Positions 24,690 through 33,360 of a stretch of 64,000 nucleotides of DNA are shown here, in pieces; within the stretch, counting starts at the first letter, position 1; the number at the start of each line of letters is the position of its first letter. A program made the position numbers and the translations under genes. The notes beneath the pieces are model-generated. The model did no database searches. It was given only the letters and a program-made list of their open reading frames with translations, and was not told where the DNA came from. This DNA is from Anaerolineales bacterium UBA5195 (GTDB taxonomy: Bacteria; Chloroflexota; Anaerolineae; Anaerolineales; Villigracilaceae), in the NCBI GenBank assembly GCA_002412925.1, contig DHVZ01000080.1:18411-82410 (forward strand). Reading direction: 5' to 3'.

Positions 24690-24865
24690 TACGCTGGTTG
24701 AGTAGGAAGGCAGGTTTCGATACGCCAAGAACGCTACTCAACCACCGCCGTCCATATCGAACCAGCACTCCGGGTCTCGACACCTGCCCTTGCGGGCGGT
24801 GCAAGGGTATGCCGGAAAATCACCGGCTTGTTTCGGCAAGCTCAACACAAGACTCGACCCTCGAG
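24690..24865. repeat. Repeat block between the two permease genes
   Basis: A palindrome begins at about 24694: GGTTGAGTAGGAAGGCAGG followed by TTTCGATACGCC, then GCTACTCAACC as the inverted right end. Further GCCCTTGCGGGCGG and CCGGAAAATCACCGG hairpins follow, and a CTCGACCCTCGAG palindrome lies at the right. The GAGTA...CGATACGCC motif is also nested in the trp repeats. The region is open in the frame of the next gene but is not coding. Confidence 0.7.
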
Positions 24866-24871
24866 ACTAAT

Positions 24872-25654
24872 ATGTCCAACTTGAAATTCCTTCTCGCCGT
24901 CTGGAAAGCCAACCTGCAATCTGCGATGGAATATCGCGCCTCATTTCTTTCGCAGATGATTGGGATGATGCTGAATAACGGCATTTACTTCCTGATCTGG
25001 GTCATCTTTTTCGACCGCTTCAAAGATGTCCGCGGCTGGGGACTGGGCGACATGTATGTCACTTTCGGCGTTACCGCCAGCGCCTTTGGGCTGGTCTCCC
25101 TGCTCTTTGGCAACGCCTTCACCCTGGGCGACATCATCCTGAAGGGCCGCCTTGACTATTACCTGTCCCTGCCGCGCCCCGTCCTGCTGCACGCCCTGGC
25201 CAGCCGGACGATTGCCAGTGGGATGGGCGATTTCGCCTATGGATTTCTCAGCTTCATGGCCTCCGGCTACTTCTCACCAGACGGCCTCGCCCGCTTTGTC
25301 CTGGCAGTCATCCTCTCAGCAGTGGTCTTTGCCTCCTTCATGGTCATCATCCAGAGCCTGGCTTTCTGGATTGGCAGCTCCGTCAATATGGCCAACCTGG
25401 CCGTCAATGCCATGATCACGTTCGCCATCTACCCGATCACGCTTTTCGACAGCACCGCCAAGGTCATCCTGTTCACGCTGATCCCCGCCGCGCTGATGGG
25501 AGCCGTCCCGGCCGCTTTTGCGCGCGCCTTCACCTGGCAACTGCTGGCCGAATTACTGGTCGGGGCGATTGCCTTTTTATTCATCTCCATCGCTGTCTTC
25601 CAGCGCGGCCTGCGCCGCTACGAATCCGGCAGCGCCATCCAGATTGAGATTTAG
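24872..25654 (+). CDS. ABC-2 family permease 2
   Basis: This 260-residue membrane protein starts at MSNLKFLLAVWKANLQ. It has about six helices and the motif DIILKGRLDYYLSLPRPVLLHAL, the DUF990-type permease element seen also in permease 1. The first helix (RASFLSQMIGMMLNNGIYFLIWVIFF) is well preserved. The upstream 175 bases are a repeat block. No clear ribosome binding site is visible (AGACTAAT precedes the ATG). It probably forms a heterodimer with permease 1. Confidence 0.85.
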   Translation: MSNLKFLLAVWKANLQSAMEYRASFLSQMIGMMLNNGIYFLIWVIFFDRFKDVRGWGLGDMYVTFGVTASAFGLVSLLFGNAFTLGDIILKGRLDYYLSLPRPVLLHALASRTIASGMGDFAYGFLSFMASGYFSPDGLARFVLAVILSAVVFASFMVIIQSLAFWIGSSVNMANLAVNAMITFAIYPITLFDSTAKVILFTLIPAALMGAVPAAFARAFTWQLLAELLVGAIAFLFISIAVFQRGLRRYESGSAIQIEI

Positions 25655-25656
25655 TC

Positions 25657-26082
25657 ATGCCCACTCCTGAAATCACCCCTCAAGTCCAAGAATTCCTGAC
25701 CCGCAAACTGCTGGGCCGTCTGGCTACCGCCTCCTCCGAAGGACAGCCGCATGTTGTCCCGGTCTGGTTCCTGTGGGAAGCAGGCGCCGCCTGGATCAGT
25801 TCGTACCGGTCAACGCGCAAAGTCATCGACCTGGAACGCAACCCCAAATGCGCGCTCGTTGTCGACGTGGAACAGGCGGAAGGCGGCCTGACCGCCGTCA
25901 TGCTCGAAGGCCGCGCCGAACTGGTCAGCACCCCGCCAAATGCCGTCAAGCAACGCATCGAGCGGATTTACACCAAATATCTGGGACTCGATGGGGTTCT
26001 CGAGAAAGACCCGCAAGAATGGCTCAATTCGCCAGAAAACGTACTCATCAAACTTACACCCACCCGCCTCAAAGCCTGGTAG
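25657..26082 (+). CDS. PNPOx-fold family protein
   Basis: The protein has 141 residues and starts two bases after the permease stop, so it is likely translated by coupling. FLTRKLLGRLATASSEGQPHVVPVWFLWEAG and RSTRKVIDLERNPKCALVVDVE are the split-barrel signature of PPOX-class FMN/F420-binding proteins. It ends IKLTPTRLKAW, also typical. The activity is probably F420- or FMN-dependent reduction of an unknown substrate. Its place after the exporter may be coincidental. Confidence 0.83.
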   Translation: MPTPEITPQVQEFLTRKLLGRLATASSEGQPHVVPVWFLWEAGAAWISSYRSTRKVIDLERNPKCALVVDVEQAEGGLTAVMLEGRAELVSTPPNAVKQRIERIYTKYLGLDGVLEKDPQEWLNSPENVLIKLTPTRLKAW

Positions 26083-26166
26083 CTGTCCTTCAAACCCCTC
26101 TCAAGAACCTTTTCGCTGGCGCGCATATCGCCGATAATTATTTTGATCGCATGGAGGAAAAACGAT

Positions 26167-27699
26167 ATGCTCAAACGCCCAAAAGCTTTCCTGTTACTGA
26201 TTGTTTTTCTTGCATCCTGCAGATTTCTCCCCGCCACAACTCCCCCCAACCTTGCAACCGTTAAACCAATAACTCCCACCCCGGCAGCGACAGGCTCCGT
26301 CTCCCACCTCGGCCTGCCCTGGGATGACGCGGCGCTGTTTACACCCGGGCTGGTAAAAAACCAGCAGGGACAGTACAGCAGTCTGCGGGGAGCCAGTGTT
26401 TACCATATCGCGCTGGAAATCGCCCCAGACCTGGTCAACGTTAAGGGGCGGGAAGAAGTCCGTTATACCAACCTCGAAACCACCGCGCTCGACAAGGTCG
26501 CCTTTCGGCTCTTCCCGAACCTGCTCGGCGGGAAAATGGAAATTGCCAACCTGACGGTGGACGGCCAACCTGTCACACCCGAATACGGCCTGGCAAACAG
26601 CCTGATGAGCGTCCCGCTGAAAATTCAGCCGGGAGAGAGCTGTATCCTCGGCATGGACTTCACCCTGAGCGTGCCAACCGACGCAGAACGCAATTTCGGC
26701 GTGCTCGCCTCAGTTGATAACGTCTTGACCCTGGCGCACAGCTACCCGATAATTCCTGTCTACGACGAGCAGGGCTGGAACGCCGAGATCCCGCCGCAAT
26801 CAGGTGATTTAACCTATACAGATGCGGCCTATTTTCTGGTGCGCGTCAGCGCCCCAGCTGAAACCATGCTCATCGCCAGTGGGCGACAGGTTTCCAACGA
26901 AAAAACCGGCCAGACCCAAACAGCCGTGTTTGCCCTCGGCCCAGCGCGCGATTTTATGGTCACAGCCGCCAAAGGTTATGAAGTCCAGAGCCAGCAAGTC
27001 GGCGAGACTACGGTCAACAGCTACGCGCCAGTTGAATTCCACAAACGCGCCGGGCTGGCGCTCAAGACCGCCGCCGAATCTTTAGGCATCTTTGGCAAGC
27101 GTTATGCGCCCTACCCCTACACTGAACTCGACATCGTTGCGACCCCCACCCTGGCTTTTGGCATCGAATATCCGGGACTGATCGCCATTACCAACCGCAT
27201 CTACGGCCCCGGTGACACCTACATTGGCACACCCGTTGAAGTCTACCTCGAATCAACGGTCGCGCACGAAACCGGTCACCAATGGTTCTATAATCTCGTC
27301 GGCAGCGACCAACTCGACCAGCCCTGGCTCGACGAAAGCCTGACCCAGTTCGTCACCTGGCAGTATTTTGCCGACCGTTATGGCGAAAAGAACGCGGAGG
27401 GCTTCAAGCAATCCCTGACCGACCGCTGGGCGCGGGTTCAAAATGCGAAAATCCCGGTTGGGCAGCCCGTGGCAGCCTATGACGGCGCCCAATATAGCGC
27501 CATTGTTTACGGACGCGGCGCGTTATTCTTCTTTGCCCTGCGAGACCAGATCGGGCAGGAGAAGTTTGATACTTTCCTGAAGAATTACACCCAACAACAT
27601 ATCTGGGAGATCGCCACCACCGAGGGACTCAAGGCTCTGGCCGAAAGAGACTGCAGTTGTGACCTATCCCCCCTGTTCAAGGAATGGATCACCCCATAA
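26167..27699 (+). CDS. M1-family-like metallopeptidase, lipoprotein
   Basis: This 510-residue protein has GGAGGAAAAA as ribosome binding site. The signal peptide ends in the lipobox LASC, so it is anchored outside the membrane, followed by a Thr/Pro linker. The zinc site reads HETGHQWFYN, an HExxH motif, with the third ligand Glu in WLDESLTQF. FGIEYPGLI occupies the place of the GAMEN exopeptidase motif of M1 peptidases. The N-terminal beta domain (VYHIALEIAPDLVNVKGREEVRYTN) is also M1-like. Aminopeptidase activity is likely. The protein is shorter than full M1 enzymes, lacking most of the C-terminal helical domain. Confidence 0.88.
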   Translation: MLKRPKAFLLLIVFLASCRFLPATTPPNLATVKPITPTPAATGSVSHLGLPWDDAALFTPGLVKNQQGQYSSLRGASVYHIALEIAPDLVNVKGREEVRYTNLETTALDKVAFRLFPNLLGGKMEIANLTVDGQPVTPEYGLANSLMSVPLKIQPGESCILGMDFTLSVPTDAERNFGVLASVDNVLTLAHSYPIIPVYDEQGWNAEIPPQSGDLTYTDAAYFLVRVSAPAETMLIASGRQVSNEKTGQTQTAVFALGPARDFMVTAAKGYEVQSQQVGETTVNSYAPVEFHKRAGLALKTAAESLGIFGKRYAPYPYTELDIVATPTLAFGIEYPGLIAITNRIYGPGDTYIGTPVEVYLESTVAHETGHQWFYNLVGSDQLDQPWLDESLTQFVTWQYFADRYGEKNAEGFKQSLTDRWARVQNAKIPVGQPVAAYDGAQYSAIVYGRGALFFFALRDQIGQEKFDTFLKNYTQQHIWEIATTEGLKALAERDCSCDLSPLFKEWITP

Positions 27700-27715
27700 A
27701 ACTCACTCAAAACCA

Positions 27716-27752
27716 AAATCCCCCCGAGGCATAAGTCACGAGGGGATTTGCA
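27716..27752. terminator. Shared convergent terminator
   Basis: AAATCCCCCCG (27716-27726) pairs with CGAGGGGATTT (27739-27749), with one mismatch. It lies between the peptidase gene and the oppositely oriented small secreted proteins, with A- and T-rich flanks on both sides. Confidence 0.65.
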
Positions 27753-27788
27753 TATACTCAGGCTTGGACAGGATTTTAAGTTTACTGG

Positions 27789-28178
27789 TTACTTTGTCTT
27801 CTTTGACTTTCTACAAACAATTGTCCCAAGAGAAGCGGCTCCATTCACCTTTTTCGTGAGCACACCACCACAGGCGGATGCGCGTATCGTCGCCGTATAC
27901 TTCCCCTTCTCAATCATAAAAATATTCTTACCCTGCTTGGTAGCAGCAAATGAATAAAACCTTGTTCCCGACAATGTGATATAGATGGTCCCGCCTGTAT
28001 TATTGTTAATCGTCAGCTTGACCTGTTTGGCAGTTGCAAGGTCCACATTGCCGCTCACGCTATTGGCTGCAAGACCGGCTGTCGCCGCTTCGGCTTTCGC
28101 CAACACCGGGGACGGCGTCCAAGCTGAAAAGACGAGCATGACCGCAATTAAAATCGTGACGAAACGTACTGTTTTCAT
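27789..28178 (-). CDS. Small secreted protein, paralogue B
   Basis: The protein has 129 residues. GCGGAGGG precedes the ATG. A Sec signal peptide (MKTVRFVTILIAVMLVFSAW...VLAKAEA) is followed by a beta-rich domain. That domain contains VKLTINNNTGGTIYITLSG, YSFAATKQGKNIFMIEKGKYTATIRASACGG and a C-terminal IVCRKSKKTK. The two Cys residues may form a disulfide. It is a tandem duplicate of the gene at 28340, with the same order of blocks. I do not recognise the family; a secreted binding or surface role is a guess. Confidence 0.8.
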   Translation of the reverse strand: MKTVRFVTILIAVMLVFSAWTPSPVLAKAEAATAGLAANSVSGNVDLATAKQVKLTINNNTGGTIYITLSGTRFYSFAATKQGKNIFMIEKGKYTATIRASACGGVLTKKVNGAASLGTIVCRKSKKTK

Positions 28179-28339
28179 ATGCCCTCCGCATTTGAAAGAC
28201 TTACATGATTTCCAAATAAACTATCATCCTGCCCTGTACCAAAGAGCAAAATCATTATAGCCTTATTGGCCGAGGTTTCAAGTGGCAAAATCATCAAATC
28301 GTACCCCGGCCAAAATACTTGCATTACTGATAAGCCTCC

Positions 28340-28717
28340 TCACTGCGAGTCGCAATAATAGACCAGGTTGCCGCCATCCTTGAAATACTTCTTCTGCTCA
28401 AATGTTCCGCTGCAGCCAGTGGAAATCGCCCTGACCCTATAGCGCCCCGGTATAATCAAAAACTTAGCCTTCGCATCTGGGATCGTAAAATAATAGGTCT
28501 TCGGGCCTTCAAGGGTGATAAACAAAACACCGCCGGTCCTATTTTTAACGGTCAACGGCACCACCTTGGTAGTAACCACCTCCGCCGTCTGATTCGGGCC
28601 GCCAGAGACAATGGCCGTGGCGGCCTCTGCACTCCGGGCAAAGGCCGGGGAGGGCATCCAGGCTGAAAAAACAAGAACGGCAATAACCAGCAAAGGTACT
28701 GTGCGCAAGGTTTTCAT
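28340..28717 (-). CDS. Small secreted protein, paralogue A
   Basis: The protein has 125 residues from the ATG at 28717, preceded by GGAGGAAAG; longer starts lack support. A signal peptide (MKTLRTVPLLVIAVLVFSAW) precedes VPLTVKNRTGGVLFITLEGPKTYYFTIPDAKAKFLIIPGRYRVRAISTGCSG. The same NxTGG-x-(I/L)-x-ITL block, aromatic (Y/F) block, G-x-Y/R block and two Cys residues are present in the gene at 27789. It ends VYYCDSQ. The two genes are separated by 161 bases. Confidence 0.8.
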   Translation of the reverse strand: MKTLRTVPLLVIAVLVFSAWMPSPAFARSAEAATAIVSGGPNQTAEVVTTKVVPLTVKNRTGGVLFITLEGPKTYYFTIPDAKAKFLIIPGRYRVRAISTGCSGTFEQKKYFKDGGNLVYYCDSQ

Positions 28718-28794
28718 CTTTCCTCCGGGAAACAGCACGTTGTTTACACAAATTATAGCAGGCAAGCAGGCAGTTTACTCAACAACTGGGTGAG

Positions 28795-28800
28795 TATAAT
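28795..28800 (+). promoter_or_regulatory. -10 box placing transcription start at the ATG (leaderless candidate)
   Basis: A perfect TATAAT is followed by six bases (CAGGGT) and the ATG at 28807. The only purine-rich sequence, AGGG, is one base from the ATG, too close for a ribosome binding site. The -35 region is weak (GTTTAC-like). Confidence 0.55.
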
Positions 28801-28806
28801 CAGGGT

Positions 28807-29442
28807 ATGGGAAAACTCATCATCCTGACCGGAAATACTGGCGTGGGCAAGACCACGCTCGCCCGCGCGCTTGCCAGGGTTGGCAATTTCAACCTGGCCC
28901 TGGAGCAACATGCCGAACGGCCTTTCCAATCGCTCTTCAAACATGACCCGCGTTATGCGCTTGCCAACCAGGTCGATTACCTGCTCCTGCGCGCCGAGCA
29001 GGAGCGCAGCCTGCGAGCCTCCCCGCAGACCGGGTTGGTGGACGGCGGCCTCGACCAGGATTTCCACGGTTTCACGCGCCTGTTCCATGCCCGAGGGCTG
29101 CTAAGTGATACCGAATTCAAGCTGTGCCGCCGCCTCTACGCTTTTTGCCGCGCCGAGCTGCCTCCACCCGACCTGATCATCCACCTGACTGCCTCAACTG
29201 AGGTAATTCAGCAACGCCTGGCCGGGCGCAACCGAATCAACCTTGCCAGCGCTGACGATCTATCCCTGCTCGATTCTTACCTGGATGAGTGGCTGGCGAC
29301 GCTGGCCCCGGAACGGCTCCTGCGCCTGGATGTCTCACCGGTTTCCCCCGCATACACAGAAGTCATCCACTCCCTATTAACCCGCATCCGCGCCATGTTG
29401 GGAATAGATGGAGGACTTTATGACACGGGGTATATTCCGTGA
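28807..29442 (+). CDS. Deoxynucleoside kinase family protein
   Basis: This 211-residue P-loop kinase has Walker A GNTGVGKTT at the N-terminus. LEQHAERPFQSLFKHDPRYALANQVDYLLLRAEQ resembles the substrate-binding helices of deoxyadenosine/deoxyguanosine kinases. DGGLDQDFHGF stands where ERS-type sequence is normal, and RLAGRNRIN is the lid. It probably phosphorylates deoxynucleosides for salvage. The E-R-S/DRS motif is altered, so substrate choice is open. It stands alone between divergent secreted-protein genes and the pirin gene. Confidence 0.75.
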   Translation: MGKLIILTGNTGVGKTTLARALARVGNFNLALEQHAERPFQSLFKHDPRYALANQVDYLLLRAEQERSLRASPQTGLVDGGLDQDFHGFTRLFHARGLLSDTEFKLCRRLYAFCRAELPPPDLIIHLTASTEVIQQRLAGRNRINLASADDLSLLDSYLDEWLATLAPERLLRLDVSPVSPAYTEVIHSLLTRIRAMLGIDGGLYDTGYIP

Positions 29443-29469
29443 ATGAATAGATTTCTGACAAATCATTAA

Positions 29470-29498
29470 TTGTTTGGGTTCAAAATATTGGCTATAAT
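29470..29498 (+). promoter_or_regulatory. Promoter of the pirin gene
   Basis: TTGTTT (29470-29475) and TATAAT (29493-29498) are 17 bases apart. The leader is about 30 nt and contains AAAAAGGAG before the ATG at 29533. Confidence 0.7.
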
Positions 29499-29532
29499 CA
29501 GACTTATTCAGTCTAAAAAGGAGTTTAACGGT

Positions 29533-30417
29533 ATGAACCAACCGCGAAAGATCAAGAACATCATCGAACCTCAGTTCGTTATGGAAGGCGCCGGGGTGCG
29601 CCTGCGTCGCTCCATTTCACCTCATCCAAGCAACCGCTTCGACCCATTCCTGCTGTTCGATCACTTTGCCTTTAACGACCCGCTCGAAGGCCCCATCCTC
29701 GGATTTCCGATGCATCCCCATCGTGGAATCGAAACCGTGACGTATATCCTGGAAGGCTCAGTTAATCACCGCGACAGCCTGGGGAATTCCGGGATGATCG
29801 GCCCCGGCGATGTGCAATGGATGACCTCCGGGCGCGGGATTCTGCATGAAGAGATGCCCCGGCGCGGAGCGAGCGGGGAAATTTATGGTTTTCAGCTGTG
29901 GGTCAACCTGCCCGCGGCGCTGAAAATGTCACAGCCGCGCTACCAGGAAGTGAGCGCGAAAGAAATCCCAAGCGTAGAACAAGATGGCGCCACGGTACGC
30001 GTGGTAGCCGGGGAGGTTTTTGGCGTCAAAGGCCCGGTGACAGAGATCGCCGCCAACCCAGTCTATATTGATGTCACTTTAGCTCCCGGCGCAAAATTCT
30101 CCCAGGAAGTGCCGCCAGGTCACACTGCCGTGGCCTATGTCTTTCAGGGCAGCGGTCTGTTTGATCATGGCGAGGCAAGCTCCGGGGAGTCGAGCACAAA
30201 TTCTACAGAGGTTTCCGCCGTCAAGATGGTCGAGTTCGAGAGCGGGGACCATGTCCGGGCGCAAGCTGGGTCCGATGCACCATTCCGTTTTATGCTGATG
30301 GCAGGGGCCCCATTTAAGGAACCAATCGCGCCCTACGGCCCGTTCGTCATGAACACCATGGAAGAAATCCAGCAAGCGCTGGCCGATTTGCGCAACGGGA
30401 CTTTTGTGCAGGACTGA
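29533..30417 (+). CDS. Pirin family protein
   Basis: This 294-residue bicupin has AAAAAGGAG as ribosome binding site. Its N-terminal cupin shows FDPFLLFDHFAFNDP, then HPHRGIETVTYILEG and the second His in SVNHRDSLGN, the pirin metal site. DVQWMTSGRGILHEEMP follows. The C-terminal cupin (HTAVAYVFQGSG) is intact. Pirins bind Fe or similar metals; some have quercetinase activity and others regulate, so the function here is uncertain. Confidence 0.9.
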   Translation: MNQPRKIKNIIEPQFVMEGAGVRLRRSISPHPSNRFDPFLLFDHFAFNDPLEGPILGFPMHPHRGIETVTYILEGSVNHRDSLGNSGMIGPGDVQWMTSGRGILHEEMPRRGASGEIYGFQLWVNLPAALKMSQPRYQEVSAKEIPSVEQDGATVRVVAGEVFGVKGPVTEIAANPVYIDVTLAPGAKFSQEVPPGHTAVAYVFQGSGLFDHGEASSGESSTNSTEVSAVKMVEFESGDHVRAQAGSDAPFRFMLMAGAPFKEPIAPYGPFVMNTMEEIQQALADLRNGTFVQD

Positions 30418-30457
30418 AACTTGCTTACAGGAAGACCGCCATTTCTTGGGAGGGAAG

Positions 30458-30931
30458 ATGAAAAATACCAGGGTCATTTTTGGTGATCGGGTCGCAAAGG
30501 AAGGAAAATTGCGCCTGGGTTGTTCTGCCGCAATTTTCGATCAGCGCCGGGAAAAGCTGCTCCTCACACGCCGGGCTGACAACGAGCAATGGTGCCTGCC
30601 AGGTGGTGCAGTGGAAGCCGGGGAAAGTGTCAGCGAGGCCTGCGCGCGCGAGGTCTGGGAAGAAACTGGCCTGAGGGTGCAGATAACGCGCCTGACCGGA
30701 GTTTACAGCGACCCAGACAAGCTGGTTGTCTACCCGGATGGGCACAAAGCGCAGATCATTGCCCTGAGCTTTGAAGCTGCAATCGTTGGCGGTGAGCCAG
30801 GGTTGAGCAATGAAACAACTGAATGGGGGTATTTCAGCCTTGAAGAAATCGCCAACCTCGAAATGCTCGCCGGTCATCTGGAACGCATCAGGGATATGTT
30901 TTCGGGGCAAGTCGCTGCGTTCATCAAATAG
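30458..30931 (+). CDS. Nudix hydrolase
   Basis: This 157-residue protein has the Nudix box GAVEAGESVSEACAREVWEETGL, which fits Gx5Ex7REUxEExGU. RADNEQWCLPGGAVEAG precedes it, as usual. AGGGAAG before the ATG at 30458 is the ribosome binding site. It hydrolyses nucleoside diphosphates linked to another moiety; the substrate is not predictable. It starts 40 bases after pirin and may share its transcript. Confidence 0.9.
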   Translation: MKNTRVIFGDRVAKEGKLRLGCSAAIFDQRREKLLLTRRADNEQWCLPGGAVEAGESVSEACAREVWEETGLRVQITRLTGVYSDPDKLVVYPDGHKAQIIALSFEAAIVGGEPGLSNETTEWGYFSLEEIANLEMLAGHLERIRDMFSGQVAAFIK

Positions 30932-31103
30932 GGGCACTCCCCAAGAAGCAATTGGCCTGAAATCCACCCTGCAAAAAGCAATTCGAGGTTAAAATTACTT
31001 GCCACGGAAAAGCTTGGAGACCCGATTCCTTCCACCAAAATTCAAGCGGGGCGTAGAGTATGATTGATCCAAAGCCTAAGGATAGAACAGCCTGGCAGCT
31101 TCG

Positions 31104-33359
31104 ATGATCGATAAAATCCGCACACTATTAGCTCCTCCACGTTTTGATGACGACGAAAAAGAACGCCTCGCCGGGTTCTTGCATATTACCATCTTGGCTG
31201 TTTTTGTGATCGAGATTTTGATCGGTGTCACAGATGCACTGGCCGGCATTCCGGCCACAGGCCTCATGCTTGCCCTGACCGCGATACCGTTGGGGGCAGC
31301 GTTCTGGCTCAACCGCCGGGGAAACTTCAACGCACTGTCCGCTTACATTGTCAGCCTCACCATGGTGACGCTATTAACCGGGATTTTATCGCATGGGCAG
31401 GGTATTCATGATATTGGACTGGTTGTTTATGCATTAATCCTGATCATCTCAAGTTTTTTCCTGAAGCGCAAGGGCATAATTATCGTCACCTGCGCAATCA
31501 TATTAGCGCTGGCAACCTTAGTTTGGGGCGAAATTTACCAGATCCTCCCCCTCAGGATACAATCCACTGATCTCGCCGCCCGTCCGGCAGATTTTGTCAT
31601 TGTTACGCTCATCATGCTCGTTGGCGCAGTTGCCATCGGGCTGCTTACAGATACAATGACCAGCTCCCTGGTTAAAGCCCAAGAATCAGAAATCCGCTGG
31701 CGCTCTTTGGTCGAAAATGCTCCAGATGTCATCCTGTTGATTTCCCTGGAAGGCGAAATTCGATTTGTCGATAAAAACACCTTTGGCCGGTCGAATCAAA
31801 CCATCCTGGGCCGAAATGTGTATGACTATATCCCTGAGTCTTCTCGTGAAACTGCCAGGCAGATGTTCGAGCAAGTGGCGCTTGGTAACCTGGCGGTCAA
31901 AGAATTCCCGATTTATGCATTCAGCGGCGAGACAAACTGGTTTTCCTTCCGTGCCAGCCCGGTTCGCCAGCCAGATGGCCTGATCGAAGGTGCCCTGGTG
32001 ATTGCTACGAACATCCAGAATGCCAAGAATTACGAAGAAGAACTGCAAACCAGCCGCAAACATTTACAGTCTCGCGCCGAACAACTGGCGACCTTGTACG
32101 AGATCGGAAAAACAGTTGCCAGCCTTCAAAACCTGGGCACCTTGTATAATGTTGTCTTGAAAGAAATGATGATAATCATTCCATTGGATGTTTTTATCAT
32201 CGTTTTATACGATGCCGTAACGGAAGAGGTCTCTTTTCCTCTTTTATATGACCGGGAACAATTTTGGGATGAACCAAACAGGGTCTTACCCCCTGAAAGC
32301 TGGACCGCAACAGTCATCAGGACTCAGTCTCCCATCGTCGCAAATCGCACCCCAGCCGAAATGGAAGAAGAAATCAGGTGGCTGCCCATCGGTGACAACG
32401 CGGCTCCCTCCGCATCCATCATGATATCGCCCTTGTTAATCGGTGACAGAGCGATTGGCGCGATATCAGCCCAAAGTTATTCGCTTAACGCTTACAACGA
32501 AGAATACCTTGCCATCTTGAGCGGCGCAGCCAACCAGATTGCCATCGCCATTGAAAATTCGCGGCTGTATGAAGAACTAAAAAAAGAATTGGCCGAGCGC
32601 AAGCGGGCCGAAGAAGATGTGCGCAAATTAAACGCTGCCCTGGAAGAACGCGTCCATCGGCGCACAGCAGAGTTGGAAGACGCGAATAACGAATTATCGT
32701 CCTTTACCTATACGATATCCCACGATCTTCGCGCGCCTCTAAGAGGCATTCATGGTTTGAGCCATATTTTTATGGAAAAATACGGTGCAAACTTCCCAGA
32801 AGAGGCGCTGGCATATCTTCAAAGGATCCGGGCAAACGCCCGTTTGATGGGCGAATTAATCGATGACTTGCTCACTTTTACGCATTTGGGGCGCCAGTCA
32901 ATCCATAAAGTTGATATTAAAATGGAAGAGTTGGTTCACAAGGTGTTTGACCAACTGGCAAAGAAAGAAACGCGCAAAATTGGTCTTATCGTCCAATCCA
33001 TGCCGATCGCTTATGCTGATCGCGCCCTATTAACCCAGGTGATTACAAACCTGCTTTCAAATGCAATTAAATTCACCGCCAAGCGCGAAACCGCCAATGT
33101 GGAAGTGGGCAGTAAAAGGACTGGGCATGAAATTATTTATTATGTTCGTGATAATGGCGAGGGTTTTGATATGACCTATACCTCCAAGTTGTTTGGCGTG
33201 TTTCAACGCCTGCATCACCAGAGTGAATTCGAAGGGACAGGCGTTGGCCTTGCCATAGTCCATAGAATTATCCAAAGGCATGGCGGGCGGGTTTGGGCAG
33301 AAAGTTCGCCGGGCCAGGGAGCTGTTTTTTACTTCACCCTGCCAACCGAGGGAGACTGA
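31104..33359 (+). CDS. Membrane histidine kinase, PAS-GAF-HisKA-HATPase
   Basis: The protein has 751 residues. About six transmembrane helices occupy residues 20-190. A PAS domain follows (SLVENAPDVILLISLEGEIRFVDKN), then a GAF domain (LYEIGKTVASLQNLGTLYNVVLKEM). Next come a coiled coil and a HisKA domain with phospho-acceptor His in SYTISHDLRAPLRGIHG. The ATPase shows LLSNAIKFT, RDNGEGFD and GTGVGLAIVHRI. The kinase core is very similar to that of the gene at 44610, so they are paralogues. No response regulator is adjacent. The signal is unknown. Its stop is one base from the YbaK start. Confidence 0.9.
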   Translation: MIDKIRTLLAPPRFDDDEKERLAGFLHITILAVFVIEILIGVTDALAGIPATGLMLALTAIPLGAAFWLNRRGNFNALSAYIVSLTMVTLLTGILSHGQGIHDIGLVVYALILIISSFFLKRKGIIIVTCAIILALATLVWGEIYQILPLRIQSTDLAARPADFVIVTLIMLVGAVAIGLLTDTMTSSLVKAQESEIRWRSLVENAPDVILLISLEGEIRFVDKNTFGRSNQTILGRNVYDYIPESSRETARQMFEQVALGNLAVKEFPIYAFSGETNWFSFRASPVRQPDGLIEGALVIATNIQNAKNYEEELQTSRKHLQSRAEQLATLYEIGKTVASLQNLGTLYNVVLKEMMIIIPLDVFIIVLYDAVTEEVSFPLLYDREQFWDEPNRVLPPESWTATVIRTQSPIVANRTPAEMEEEIRWLPIGDNAAPSASIMISPLLIGDRAIGAISAQSYSLNAYNEEYLAILSGAANQIAIAIENSRLYEELKKELAERKRAEEDVRKLNAALEERVHRRTAELEDANNELSSFTYTISHDLRAPLRGIHGLSHIFMEKYGANFPEEALAYLQRIRANARLMGELIDDLLTFTHLGRQSIHKVDIKMEELVHKVFDQLAKKETRKIGLIVQSMPIAYADRALLTQVITNLLSNAIKFTAKRETANVEVGSKRTGHEIIYYVRDNGEGFDMTYTSKLFGVFQRLHHQSEFEGTGVGLAIVHRIIQRHGGRVWAESSPGQGAVFYFTLPTEGD

Positions 33360-33360
33360 C

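Noticed and set aside
24698..24871. N-terminal extension of permease 2 through the repeat block
   Set aside because: The extension is made of palindromic repeat sequence (Arg/Pro/Ser-rich), whereas permease homology starts at 24872.
27789..28717. The pair of small secreted proteins as toxin-antitoxin
   Set aside because: Both have export signals and are homologous to each other, so neither fits an antitoxin.
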